Origin: Cepaea hortensis
Taxonomy: Eukaryota; Mollusca; Gastropoda; Stylommatophora; Helicidae
DNA length: 64,000 nucleotides
NCBI GenBank assembly: GCA_963921405.1
Contig: OY992882.1
Location: 2,045,001-2,109,000, forward strand
Direction of reading: 5' to 3'
Shown here: one piece after another, positions 30,238-41,700 of the stretch
Numbering within the stretch: the first letter of the stretch is position 1
Layout: every line of letters starts with the position of its first letter
Position numbers and translations under genes: made by a program
The notes under the pieces: model-generated
Seen by the model: the letters and a program-made list of their open reading frames with translations, nothing else
Databases searched by the model: none
Told to the model about the DNA's origin: nothing

Positions 30238-31367
30238 TGTGTCACTTGTTTTCCCGGGAGGAACGTGGAATGAACAAGCACACCTTATTACTTCTTCTTC
30301 TTTGGGATTCTTGACTGACTTCTGTCTACACTCCTCCCTTCTGTCTTCCCTTCCATATATCTATTCCTTTCCCTCTCTCTATTATTCCCCCATCACATAC
30401 TCCGACAACAGTTTCCTTCAACAATAATAAAATATTTATTAATAAAACTATGTCTGGTGTATGTATGGACTGTGTAGGTGTAGTAGGTAGTGTATTCTAT
30501 TGTTGGTGCAAGAATGAACTCGGAATGTCTCGTCTCTGTATCACCTCTCGCCCACTCACTCGGCCAAACCACAGGACATCACATAAAACAGGACAGGTCT
30601 CACCCTGGATGTTCCGTATGCTTGAGTCTAGAGGTAAATCCGTTATTGAACGAAACAAAACTGTTCACCACTGGATCACCGTAATGTAATAATATTCCAG
30701 TAAGTCTATGACTTCGCCAGAGTCTGTTTCACGAAATTAATAATCCAACACGGGAAAAACCACATTACCACAGTCCTGCCTATTGTCTCTAACGACTAGC
30801 ACTGTTCTGACTTGTCTATTGGTTCTTCACTATGAGTATACAGTATAAACGTATGTAGTTTTATTTGGTTTTGCTTTCCGCCAGATTATCTTCCTTTTTC
30901 ATTGTTACTTTGGTTATCTGGATATCCTTTGCTTCTTTTTCAAAGTTCATTGAAAGCAATCTTTTATTTCGTCTCCCTATTTGACAGTGTCTATGTTCGT
31001 CCTTGGTTTATTGAGGTATTTGATCTCCCCTCAAATGAAATGCCTTGAGTTTATCAACAAAGCTTTTCTGTACACAAGACGTATGTGTCTATCTTCTCTG
31101 ATATATCAGTATGAGAACTGGAACCTGTGAGATGTAAAGTAAATCACGTGATATGCGTCTGCCACTTAATACTACTTATGTAAGTGCCCTTCTCCAGCCG
31201 GAATGAAAAGGCTTTCGAAGGATACACCGACATAAGACATATGAATTCACCAAAGTCTAAACTATTCACTAATAGAAAGCAATGGTAAACGCTATGCACA
31301 CACATCTATTTCCCTATACTTAAACTATTACGCCAAGGATATAATACCTTATATATTCACTTATCAT

Positions 31368-32538
31368 CTCTCTCATCTCATCTCATCATGTTCCTCTTGT
31401 ACCTTGCGGTGTCGAGGTGAAGTATAAACTTCGTGAGAGTGCCCGGTTATGGGCTTCGTATATCGACATTCCCATGGATTCTGTTATTCCCTCCGTCCAG
31501 CGTTTACGTGGTCGGCCTCTTCCTCTGTTTCCATCTGGTCTGTACGTCATTGCCTGTTGTGGCATGCTGTTGACTGGTAGCCTACTTGCATGGCCAAACC
31601 ATTTGACTTGCTGCTTTCTAATAAAATCTAGAGCAGCTTTAACCCCCACTTTAGTCCTGATTTCTTCATTTCTGATCTTATCTCTTCTTGATACGTTGAG
31701 TATTCTTCTCAGGAACCTCATTTCTGTTGTTGTGATTTTTCTTTTCTCTTTTTCTGTCATTGTCCAGGTTTGGCATTGGTAGCACAGAGTTGGTAGGAAG
31801 ATTGTGTTGTAAAGTGCTTTCTTAGTAGTTATTGATACATGTTTGTTCTTTAGTATTGGTGCCATTTGTCCAATGAGTTGATTTGCCTTATTGCACCTAT
31901 TTTCGATCTCGTCTTCTGATCTGCCATTTGATGATATTATACTTCCTAGGTACTTGAAGCTCTTTACTTGTTTCAAGGGATGTTCGTTTAGGTGAATTGT
32001 TGCTGTTTGTTCTTCTTTAGTTATAGTCATTACCTCTGTTTTGCTTGTGCTAATTTTCATGTTATGTTCCCTACACATTTCGTTTAGACTATTCATGTGG
32101 TCTTGTAATTCAGCTTCTGATTTTGCTATTAGTGCTTGGTCGTCCGCAAACAGGAGTTCTCTAATGGTTAGATTTGCAGATGGTTCTTCTTCTGTGTTCT
32201 CGTCATGCGGTATTCTTGCTGTCTCTGCTTGGCTGGTTTCTTTACATATGTTGTCTATATATGTTATGAACAAGAGAGGGGACAGGACACAACCTTGTCG
32301 TACTCCAGATCTTATGGTGAAGGGTTCTGAGTGTCCTCCAGTTGCTCTCACTATGCATTCACTGTTGTCGTATAAACTTCTACATAGGTTTGTTAGATGT
32401 GTACTCACTCCATATTGTTTAAGGATTTCCCACAGCTTGTTTCTATCTACCCTATCAAATGCCTTTTCTTGGTCAACAAAGGCTAAGTAGAGTGTTTCAT
32501 TGAATTCAATTGATTTTTCTATAAGTTGTCTAAGTTGT
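31368..32538 (-). mobile_element. 5'-truncated LINE nested in the LTR
   Basis: Flanked by an 11-bp duplication, TCACTTATCAT (31357-31367 and 32538-32548). The minus strand ends in a GATGA-type tail (ATGATGAGATGAGATGAGAG). Truncated inside RT. Confidence 0.9.
31386..32537 (-). CDS. LINE reverse transcriptase, C-terminal part, open frame
   Basis: The frame is open from the truncation point, with no start codon of its own. It carries RT motifs FVDQEKAFDRVDRNKLW, GVRQGCVLSPLLF and LLFADDQALIA (the FADD active site), then YLGSIISSNGR, TLCYQCQTWT, TTEMRFLRRI, VKWFGHASRL, and ends GRGRPRKRWTEGI to a stop. These are the thumb and C-terminal signatures of LINE ORF2. The intact frame indicates recent arrival. 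The endonuclease domain and start of RT are missing, so it is not autonomous. Confidence 0.85.
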   Translation of the reverse strand, partial: QLRQLIEKSIEFNETLYLAFVDQEKAFDRVDRNKLWEILKQYGVSTHLTNLCRSLYDNSECIVRATGGHSEPFTIRSGVRQGCVLSPLLFITYIDNICKETSQAETARIPHDENTEEEPSANLTIRELLFADDQALIAKSEAELQDHMNSLNEMCREHNMKISTSKTEVMTITKEEQTATIHLNEHPLKQVKSFKYLGSIISSNGRSEDEIENRCNKANQLIGQMAPILKNKHVSITTKKALYNTIFLPTLCYQCQTWTMTEKEKRKITTTEMRFLRRILNVSRRDKIRNEEIRTKVGVKAALDFIRKQQVKWFGHASRLPVNSMPQQAMTYRPDGNRGRGRPRKRWTEGITESMGMSIYEAHNRALSRSLYFTSTPQGTRGT

Positions 32539-33111
32539 CACTTATCATCCTGGAATTGAAATACACTAGCGAATAAAACACTAATATCCCATATTCTTTC
32601 AACCATTAGGGACGTGTATTTCATTCCCCACTCAGGATGCATAGATAATTCAGCCCAGTTTGGAACACACACTAAACAGAAAACCCAGTTTCTACTATTT
32701 ATATTGAGTGTCCAATCCTCCGTTATTGTTTGATGTTCATACCTCAACACTCGTCTCTTGACGTATCCTGCACATCAAAAGGCGGTGAAATCACGTAGTG
32801 GTTAGTTGCTCGTTTCTTTCCGTTGTTACGCTGTTTCCCTGGGTCCCCTTACGCTAATACTTCAAAGCATCCGAACCCGTTGATCGCTTCCTCCGTTCAT
32901 TTTTCCCCAACTCGATCTCCCCTTTTCCCACTGTCCGTCCGATCAGATCGTCTGGCAATGACCTCTGTATCCTATTTTTATATCTGTCGGTCAATGATCT
33001 TTAATTTATCCTTCTCTCAGATTGAACGACTAGATTGTTAACCCTTCTCCTTCATTGCATTTACTCTTACTAGGTTATCAGGGAATCATTAACTCACAGT
33101 ATCCCGTGACA

Positions 33112-33380
33112 CTCATCCAGTAACATAGGATTGGGTCAGTTAATTCTACCTCACCCAGTAACAAAGGATTCGGTAAGTTAATCTTACCTCACCCAGTAAC
33201 ATAGGATTCGGTCAGTTAATTCTATCTCACCCAGTAACAAAGGATTCGGTAAGTTAATCCTACCTCACCCAGTAACATAGGATTCGGTCAGTTAACCCTA
33301 CCTCACCCAGTAACATGGGATTCGGTCAGTTAATCCTACCTCACCCAGTAACATAGGATTCGGTCAGTTAATCCTGCCTG
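33112..33380. repeat. 39-bp minisatellite, right part
   Basis: About seven units with CACCCAGTAACATAGGATTC and GGTCAGTTAATCCTACCT. Continuous with 24735-24847 if copy A is removed. Confidence 0.92.
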
Positions 33381-33750
33381 TCTTGAGTCAGTGCCATTCG
33401 TATTCTCTTTCTTATTTCGGTTTCCCACCTGTCGCCGTCTGTCAATTGTTTTAGTAGTAGTTTCAGTAAAGTAAAGTAAAGTAACAATTAAAGGACGGAC
33501 TTACAAGCACTGATACATGTAGGGTATGGTTGTGAATGGTGGCAGCCCTATCCCATATTTGTGTTGACCAGTCTGCGCCCGATGGGTGATGTAATCAATA
33601 GTACACTGACCGCATTTACTTCCCAAACCATTCCCTGGTACAGTGTAGGCGGGGTCACCCTGGGAGCCCATCCACGTCAGTTCGAACACATTCCCTCCGA
33701 GCTGGCAGACGGGGATCAGTCTTCATCACTGTACTCCTATATTTTTGGGA
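33381..33750. other. intergenic DNA, nothing recognised
   Basis: Includes a short GTAAAGTAAA run near 33465. No coding evidence. Confidence 0.35.
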
Positions 33751-33751
33751 G

Positions 33752-34000
33752 TCTCTGTGGCGAAGTGGTCAAGCCGTTTAACTCGTGCTCCGAAGGTTGT
33801 GGGTTCGATTCCTGGCCGCGCCCTTCGGTTTACGAGTTAAATGATTCAGAGACTCCTATGGGTCGTCGCTAAAAGCTACGGAGTTCGTGCTTTGTGCAAC
33901 GCTTTCCATGCTGCGGAAAGAGACCGAGCCATATGGGATAAAACCCGGTGCAATGAAGTCGACCCTGTAGACTTTCAAGCGACTTTAAGCGACTCATATA
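33752..34000 (+). mobile_element. tRNA-headed SINE (type with GCTACGGAGTTCGTGC core)
   Basis: The head reads GAGTCTCTGTGGCGAAGTGG, with A box TGGCGAAGTGGTCAAGC and B box GGTTCGATTCC spaced as in a class II tRNA. The body carries GCTACGGAGTTCGTGC, the same block found in the unrelated-headed SINE at 34904. Confidence 0.8.
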
Positions 34001-34059
34001 TTTGACCAGTTGCGTTTTGCTCTTATCAAACAAACAATACTAACTTCGAAATATAATGA

Positions 34060-34152
34060 ATGCATCTCTCTCACTGTCTCTCCCTCTCTCTCTCTGCCTG
34101 TCTCTCCCTCTCTATGTCTGTCCCTCCCCCCCCTCTCTCTCACGCACACATG

Positions 34153-34209
<57 letters not shown>

Positions 34210-34211
34210 TG

Positions 34212-34242
<31 letters not shown>

Positions 34243-34245
34243 TCC
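34060..34245. repeat. simple sequence: (CT)n, (GA)n, (GT)n, poly-T
   Basis: Adjacent CT-rich, GA (about 25 repeats), GT and T runs. ORFs over it are artefacts. Confidence 0.95.
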
Positions 34246-34903
34246 GGGAAGGCTAGACATTCGATTTACTACCCCAACATCAAGGAGATATATCCTCCTG
34301 TTTCTTATTTTGTAAAATTCTAAACAGCCACACCAGGTCTGTTGGAGTCAGAAGCGGATACCGCAACCTCTACCTGCTCCGCCCCTGATCACGAAGTTTT
34401 TAGATCTAATCTTTAGTCCACATTAGTATGGCATAATACGGTTATCTAACATAGTCCCACCTGTCCTGTGGCCTTGATAACCGCCAGTATTGATAATTCC
34501 GTCTGTCTACCTTCACGGTTATATTCGGCTGGACTGAATCTTTGACTTTGGTTTTCATTTCTTCGTGCGCAGGTATTCTAAACAAGATTACAGGCGGGCT
34601 GGTAAAGACGTTAAATTAGATAAAACATGAATGCTATTCCATATATAATATATGATACTACAAAATTCTCAACCACATGATATGTGAGTCTCATTGTATA
34701 TAGTAATATACATTATAGATCAGTATACCATATATCATATACATAACAACGTATCCCCTTAGTGAATAATTCCTACACAGAAGTCACGCACGATATGCTG
34801 CACGATGTATTAAGTATTAGTATACCTGTCATAATTCGCCGCATCTCGTCAGTGCATACTGCAAAGTTATAAATTATTTTATTTATATAATTATATATAA
34901 TAG
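34246..34903. other. intergenic AT-rich DNA, nothing recognised
   Basis: No motif supported. Becomes very AT-rich with TATA repeats toward the SINE at 34904. Confidence 0.35.
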
Positions 34904-35299
34904 GGGGCTGCGTGATCTCGAGGTATGGTGTCTGCCTCGAGTGCTGGAGGTGCCGGGTTCAAGCCCCGGTGAGGACCGGGATTTATTTCTCGTGGACTTC
35001 TAGTAATAACATTTCCCCTGGTCTCTGGGTAGTGAGCTCGGACGCCCGTGTGTATTGTTGCGCACGTAAAAAATCCCTTGGCAGTTGGAAATCGAAAAAG
35101 AGTAGCCTAACGGCGCTGCCCGGGCAAAATTTCGAGTTAAAAATCTACCCAAAGTATTTCAGGATCCTCGCCGGTGCTACGGAGTTCGTGCACTGAGCTG
35201 AGTTTCTCCAGACTCAGGTTTGAGTTAGGAGAACGGAGCACTTATGGGTTACACCCGTGTGCCGGATGTTGATCCATCGACTAAACTAAACTAAACTAA
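34904..35299 (+). mobile_element. complete tRNA-headed SINE with (CTAAA)n tail and target duplication
   Basis: Begins GGGGGCTGCGTGATCTCGAG; B box GGGTTCAAGCCCC. The body has GCTACGGAGTTCGTGCACTG, shared with the SINE at 33752. The tail is about five CTAAA units. AATTATAT flanks both sides, a target duplication of about 8 bp, so this is a full-length insertion. Confidence 0.88.
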
Positions 35300-36424
<1,125 letters not shown>

Positions 36425-36600
36425 TCAAAATGTGTACACAAACGAATACTAAAATTATCCTACATAAACTATACACAAAACGAATACTAAAATTATCCTA
36501 CATATAAACTATACACAAAACGAATACTAAAATTATCCTACATAGGCCTATAAACTATACACAAAACGAATACTAAAATTATCCTACATAAACTATGTAC
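36425..36600. repeat. about 38-49-bp tandem repeat (GAATACTAAAATTATCCTAC)
   Basis: Four copies with variable spacers. Confidence 0.85.
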
Positions 36601-36719
36601 AGCGTATTATTATATATCCCACTTATAACCCTGGTGTTGAAGGGGATACTGAAAACAACAATAAATAAATGTGTTGTAAAACAAAACGTTGAGGCTAACT
36701 GTTAATAAAACTGTTATCA

Positions 36720-36876
36720 TTTTTTTTTTAAATTAAAAGGGCTGACGGTTCCCAGAGGGGCCAGAGCCGCCCCATTAAGTCCCCACGTCCCTGTGTGTCG
36801 GTTGATCGTCCCGGCCACTGGCAAGATCAGGCGCAGATACTAAACTTTGATCTTAGTCAAAAAGCCGAGAAGCGAT
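36720..36876 (-). mobile_element. retroposon with U2 snRNA head (SINEU-like), copy 1
   Basis: From 36876 the minus strand reads ATCGCTTCTCGGC, TTTTTGACTAAGATCAAA and TAGTATCTG. This is the 5' end of U2 snRNA (positions 1 to about 45) with about four differences. It then joins a non-U2 body (CTTGCCAG, CACACAGGGACGTGGGGACT, GGGGCGGCTCTGG) ending in AATTTAAAAAAAAAT. The same body with the same junction is at 40102-40246. Confidence 0.8.
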
Positions 36877-37555
36877 TGGGTACCCTGCCGTATTCAAAAA
36901 CACGTTTGTAATCTCACGGTTATTAGACCCACACAAGAGGCTTGTTATGTATTTTATATTCTAAATCAGGACATCTTCTTCTCAAGTAGTTAACGGAATA
37001 ATCTATTTGTTGTACAACCTGTAAGTAGTTTTCATGTTGTTGTGCCTTCATTTTGGCCGCTGGAACTGTTGGATGTTCAATGTAATCAGCGACGTGACAG
37101 GAGGTAGAATCTGAACAGATTACTTTACTGTAATAAAAAAAAAAAGATGACCGACAAAAGGAAAAACGAAAGACTAGTCTCTTTCACACCAAATAAAAAT
37201 TAGTGAAGAGCAGCAAGGGTACTACAATATACTTCGATCAACAAAACTATTAGATTGTGTATGAGACAAATGCTAGAATATAATCACTAGGTTCTAGGCG
37301 ACGAGTTATTGACAAATAATTGGGAAATGGTAATTATTATTGCGGTACGTGACTTTCCCCAGCGCCATGTTCGCACGACATGTCTGTCTAACAACCGATA
37401 GATACCAGATAGCGCCGGGGTCGACTTACTTATTGTTTTAGTCTGATCAACACTTTGTCTGTGATTTTCTGACATTTTGTGGTTATGAAGATATCAAGGC
37501 GTTATTGTCATGATTGTTATCTACGGTACTTAGTTAGTTAGTTAGTCTTTCCTCT
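36877..37555. other. intergenic DNA, nothing recognised
   Basis: Short ORFs only. A TTAG-type tetramer run (TTAGTTAGTTAG) near 37530 precedes a LINE fragment and may be its tail. Confidence 0.35.
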
Positions 37556-37800
37556 TGAGCCCAAGGCGGCGCATAGGGCAGAAGTCCTGTCTCTCCATGC
37601 CTAGCGGTTCGCTGCTACCTGTTGTAGATCTTGGATATTTACTTGGCCATTGAATGAGCCTTCTCTAATGATGGTTCTACGCAGAGTCTCTCTTGGTCTT
37701 CCCCGTTTTCTTTTCCCTACTGGTGACCATACATATGAGGGCTTGATAGGGGAGTCTTGACTTGTCCATTCTGAGTACATGGCCGATGTAGTACGGTACT
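37556..37800 (-). mobile_element. LINE ORF2 C-terminal fragment
   Basis: Minus frame reads YVWSPVGKRKRGRPRETLRR, then IIREGSFNG and LQQVAANR to a stop near 37601. GKRKRGRPxETWRR is a standard LINE ORF2 tail. Confidence 0.75.
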
Positions 37801-37904
37801 GTTCACATATAAATGTCTTTGAGCGGATATAGATCCCCACACCCTGCTTTGAAATGGTAAAAAAGTCAAAGGCACTGAAAATGGAAAAAAAAGGACCCCC
37901 TAAA

Positions 37905-38245
37905 GCCTGAAGGGTGATGTAGAAACTTGATGCATGATATAGAAACTTGATGGGTAATATAGAAACTTGATGGGTGATGTAGAAACTTGATTGGTGTTGT
38001 AGAAACTTGATGGGTGATGTAGTCATGATCTAATCACCTGAAACTTGATGGATGACGTAGAATCTTGATGGATGATGTAGAAACTTGATAGATGATGTAG
38101 AAACTTGATGGGTGATGAAGTCATGATCTAATCACCTGAAACTTGATGGGTGATTAGAAACTTGATGGGGATGTAGAAACTTGATGGGGATGTAGAAACT
38201 TGATGGGTGATGTAGAAACTTGATGGGTGATGTAGCCATGATCTT
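37905..38245. repeat. 19-20-bp minisatellite (GTAGAAACTTGATGGGTGAT)
   Basis: About 15 units, with a longer repeated insert (CATGATCTAATCACCTGA) at two places. Confidence 0.9.
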
Positions 38246-38667
38246 GTCATCCGCCTGTAGGCCTACATCTCAGGGTATTTCTCGTCATCCGCCTGTACAT
38301 CTCAGGGTATTTCATAGTTGCCAAGTTAGGTTGAGAACACACCCAAATTAAAAACATCTGCCTTGAAGGAGATTTCAACATGTGATCACCAGCCAGCATT
38401 AGTTCCCATTACCATCCCCCAGAGATATTGTAACAGTATTTCTAGAGACTTCAGTCTGTAAGAGTTGACGATATCAGCGAAGCACACAAGTCAGAAGTCA
38501 CAGATAATTACAATTACATCAGTGGGCACAAAGTAAGAGTTAAAGACTAACAACAATTAATTAATTATTGACAAATGAATAATGTTGAATTAATGGCTGG
38601 TGAAAACTACAAACCTTGATTGAACATTTTTGAGTTAATATATTAATGGATATGTTTTATTTTACAG
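38246..38667. other. region upstream of PHYH, no promoter assigned
   Basis: An acceptor-like TTTTATTTTACAG ends at 38667, just before the PHYH start codon. A non-coding first exon therefore probably lies further left, but it was not identified. Confidence 0.4.
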
Positions 38668-38680
38668 TTCCAATGTTAAA

Positions 38681-38752
38681 ATGGCTGAAAGACTGAAGGC
38701 TGTGTTTGGTCACTTGAACTATAACTCACATGATGACATTACTAACTTGATT
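38681..38752 (+). CDS. PHYH: PHYH coding exon 1 (PTS2)
   Basis: ATG at 38681 begins MAERLKAVFGHLNYNSHDD. The earlier ATG at 38673 meets a stop after seven codons, so this start is preferred. The likely donor ATT|GTATCC is weak; GGA|GTAGAA at 38771 is an alternative. Neither gives a fully convincing join to exon 2, so the end is approximate. Confidence 0.75.
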
Positions 38753-41700
38753 GTATCCTTTACATCTGGAGTAGAATCAGTCTGGTGCACATACATTACT
38801 GACCGCCCAATCCATCTAGTCTCTTTTTCAACTTTTGTTTCCTTAAATGTTTCTTTCTTTCTACATAAGTCTGTTTGTGGTTTTTATTACTAATACAATA
38901 CACCAATAATATGAACATACTGTTATATAGTTAGTCAATAGAGCATGCTCATTGCACATTTAATTATTAGTTCTTAAGCACTCAACTTGCTTCTCAGTGA
39001 CTCCCTCAGCGTGTAGCGATTGGTGACATGAGTTCTGTGTTACTTGACTATTCTTCTGTGGCTCTCTATATGGTGCTCTTGTCTAGCTTCTAGGATTTAA
39101 GAATCTTGGTAAGACCTTAGAAATAACTGGTATTCCAAGTTTAATCCTACCTGACAGCTCAATGAAAGAGAGAGCATTCTGCAGAAGACAGGGGAAAACA
39201 CTTACATTGTTTAAGAGTTAACTTCTGATGAACATTAAACACCAGGTTAGAGAAGAAAAAAATTAGTCTTTTAAAAGACTGTATTTATGGATATTACAGA
39301 CGGAACATCTTTTAAATACTGCTATTGAAAGAGTTAGTGCAGCTTTTTATATCATACAAGATAACAACAACAATATCAGATTTGTATGTTACAATTCCAA
39401 GAAAGTGTAACACAAATAGTTTCTAGTTAAAAACCTTAACAGACTTCAGAAGCAGAATCCAGTTTCAGCATTATCAGAGTTGCCAGCGAGCTCTGGTTTC
39501 AGGTACACTGTGGATAACAGAAAACTCACATTACAGCAGCGGCAGTTTTATGAGGAAAATGGTTTCTTGGTCATAAAAAAATTGGTGCCTTCAAACAAGT
39601 TACATCAATACAGGTGAGTTGGCTTGAAATAATGCAGATGAGTTGGCGTGAAATAATGCTGATTATTTTATACTCTTATATTCAGAGGTAGAAAAAGCAT
39701 AATTCAGGAGCCAATCCAGTTTTCAAGTTGCCAAGAAATCACAAGCAGCCAAAAATACAGTGGGGTTGACTGCCATATCCTGTAAATGATATGCAACTAA
39801 CTTTTTTAAAATATCCCTATAGGGCCTAAAAATATTTGCTGGAACATTATCACCAGGGACAGAACAATAACAATATTTATTGGGAGATTATCACCAGGGT
39901 CAGAACAATAACAATATTTACTGGGACATTATCACCAGGGACAAAACAATAACAATATTTACTGGGACATTATCACCAGGGACAGAACAATAACAATATT
40001 TACTGGGACATTATCGCCAGGGACAGAACAATAACAATATTTAGTACAGAGCTGCTGTAGCATAGTGGCTATACACTCGCCTGTCATACCGTTGGTCTTT
40101 TAAAATTTTTTTAATAAGGGCTTGCGTTTCTCCCAGGGACTAGAGCTGCCCCATCAGGTCCCCACGTCCCTGTGTGACATTCGGATGACCGCCCCTGCTG
40201 GTGTGGCCCTGGCAAGATCAAGTACAGATACTACACTTTGATTTTACCCCCCTGCCCTACACCGCAAGGTACTTTATAGGCAGTACATGACAAGACACCC
40301 CCCCCCCTGCCCTACACCGCAAGGTACTTTATAGGCATTACATGACAAGATCCCCCCGCCATACACCACAAGGTACTTTAAAGGCAGTAAATGACAAGAT
40401 CCCCCCTGGCATACACCGCAATGTACTTTATAGGCAGTACATGACAAGACCCCCCCCCCCCCCCCCCCCTGCCCTACACCGCAAGGTACTTTATAGGCAT
40501 TACATGACAAGAACCCCCTGCCATACACCGCAAGGTACTTTATAGGCAGTACATGACAAGACCTCCCTGCCCTACACAGCAAGGTACTTTATAGGCAGTA
40601 CATGACAAGACACCCCCCCCCCGCCCTACACCGCAAGGTACTTTATAGGCAGTACATGACAAGACCCCCCCTCCTGCCCTACACCGCAAGGTACTTTATA
40701 GGCAGTACATGACAAGACCCCCCCTGCCATACAAGGTACTTTATAGGCAGTACATGACAAGACCCCCCTGCCATACAAGGTACTTTATAGGCAGTACATG
40801 ACAAGACCCCCCTGCCATACAAGGTACTTTATAGGCCATACATGACAAGACCCCCCTGCCATACAAGGTACTTTATAGGCAGTACATGACAAGACCCCCC
40901 TGCCATACACCGCAAGGTACTTTATAGGCAGTACATGACAAGACCTCCCTGCCCTACACAGCAAGGTACTTTATAGGCAGTACATGACAAGACACCCCCC
41001 CCCCCCCTGCCCTACACCGCAAGGTACTTTATAGGCAGTACATGACAAGACCCCCCCCCCCCCTCCTGCCCTACACTGCAAGGTACTTTATAGGCAGTAC
41101 ATGACAAGACCCCCCTGCCATACAAGGTACTTTATAGGCAGTACATGACAAGACCCCCCTGCCATACAAGGTACTTTATAGGCAGTAAATGACAAGACCC
41201 CCCCCCCCCCCCCCTGCCATACAAGGTACTTTATAGGCAGTACATGACAAGACCCCCCTGCCATACAAGGTACTTTATAGGCCGTACATGACAAGACCCC
41301 CCTGCCATACAAGGTACTTTATAGGCAGTACATGACAAGACCCTCCTGCCATACTAGGTACTTTATATGCAGTACATGACAAGACCCCCCTGCCATACAA
41401 GGTACTTTATAGGCAGTACATGACAAGACCCCCCTGCCATACAAGGTACTTTATAGGCAGTACATGACAAGACCCCCCTGCCATACAAGGTACTTTATAG
41501 GCAGTACATGACAAGACCCCCCTGCCATACAAGGTACTTTATAGGCAGTACATGACAAGACCCCCCCCCCCTTCCCCGCCATACAAGGTACTTTATAGGC
41601 AGTACATGACAAGACCCCCCCCCCCTGCCCTACATCGCAAGGTACTTTATAGGCAGTACATGACAAGACCCCCCCCCCCCCCCCCCTGCCCTACACCGCA

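Larger units (their letters stand above)
24848..33111 (-). mobile_element. LTR retrotransposon copy A (Ty3/gypsy, Gmr1-like order), full length, minus strand
   Basis: LTRs start TGTCAC and end GTGACA on the plus strand. The target duplication is CTCAT at 24843-24847 and 33112-33116. 3' LTR 24848-26550; 5' LTR 30238-33111, enlarged by a nested LINE. The primer-binding site, gag-PR-partial-IN gene, RNase H remnant and polypurine tract are in minus order. The two LTRs differ by more than a dozen small changes, so this insertion is older than copy B. It lacks reverse transcriptase and the integrase core. Confidence 0.93.
30238..33111 (-). repeat. 5' LTR of copy A, interrupted by a LINE
   Basis: LTR sequence at 30238-31367 and 32549-33111 with 1.17 kb of LINE plus target duplication between them. 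Confidence 0.9.

Noticed and set aside
33752..33840. True tRNA gene
   Set aside because: Box A and B are good, but the stems do not close cleanly and SINE body sequence follows directly.
34904..34985. True tRNA gene from GGGTTCAAGCCCC
   Set aside because: It is the head of a SINE with body, (CTAAA)n tail and target duplication.
36826..36876. Functional U2 snRNA gene
   Set aside because: Only about 45 bases of U2 are present, with changes and no Sm-site or 3' stem-loops. It is a retroposon head.
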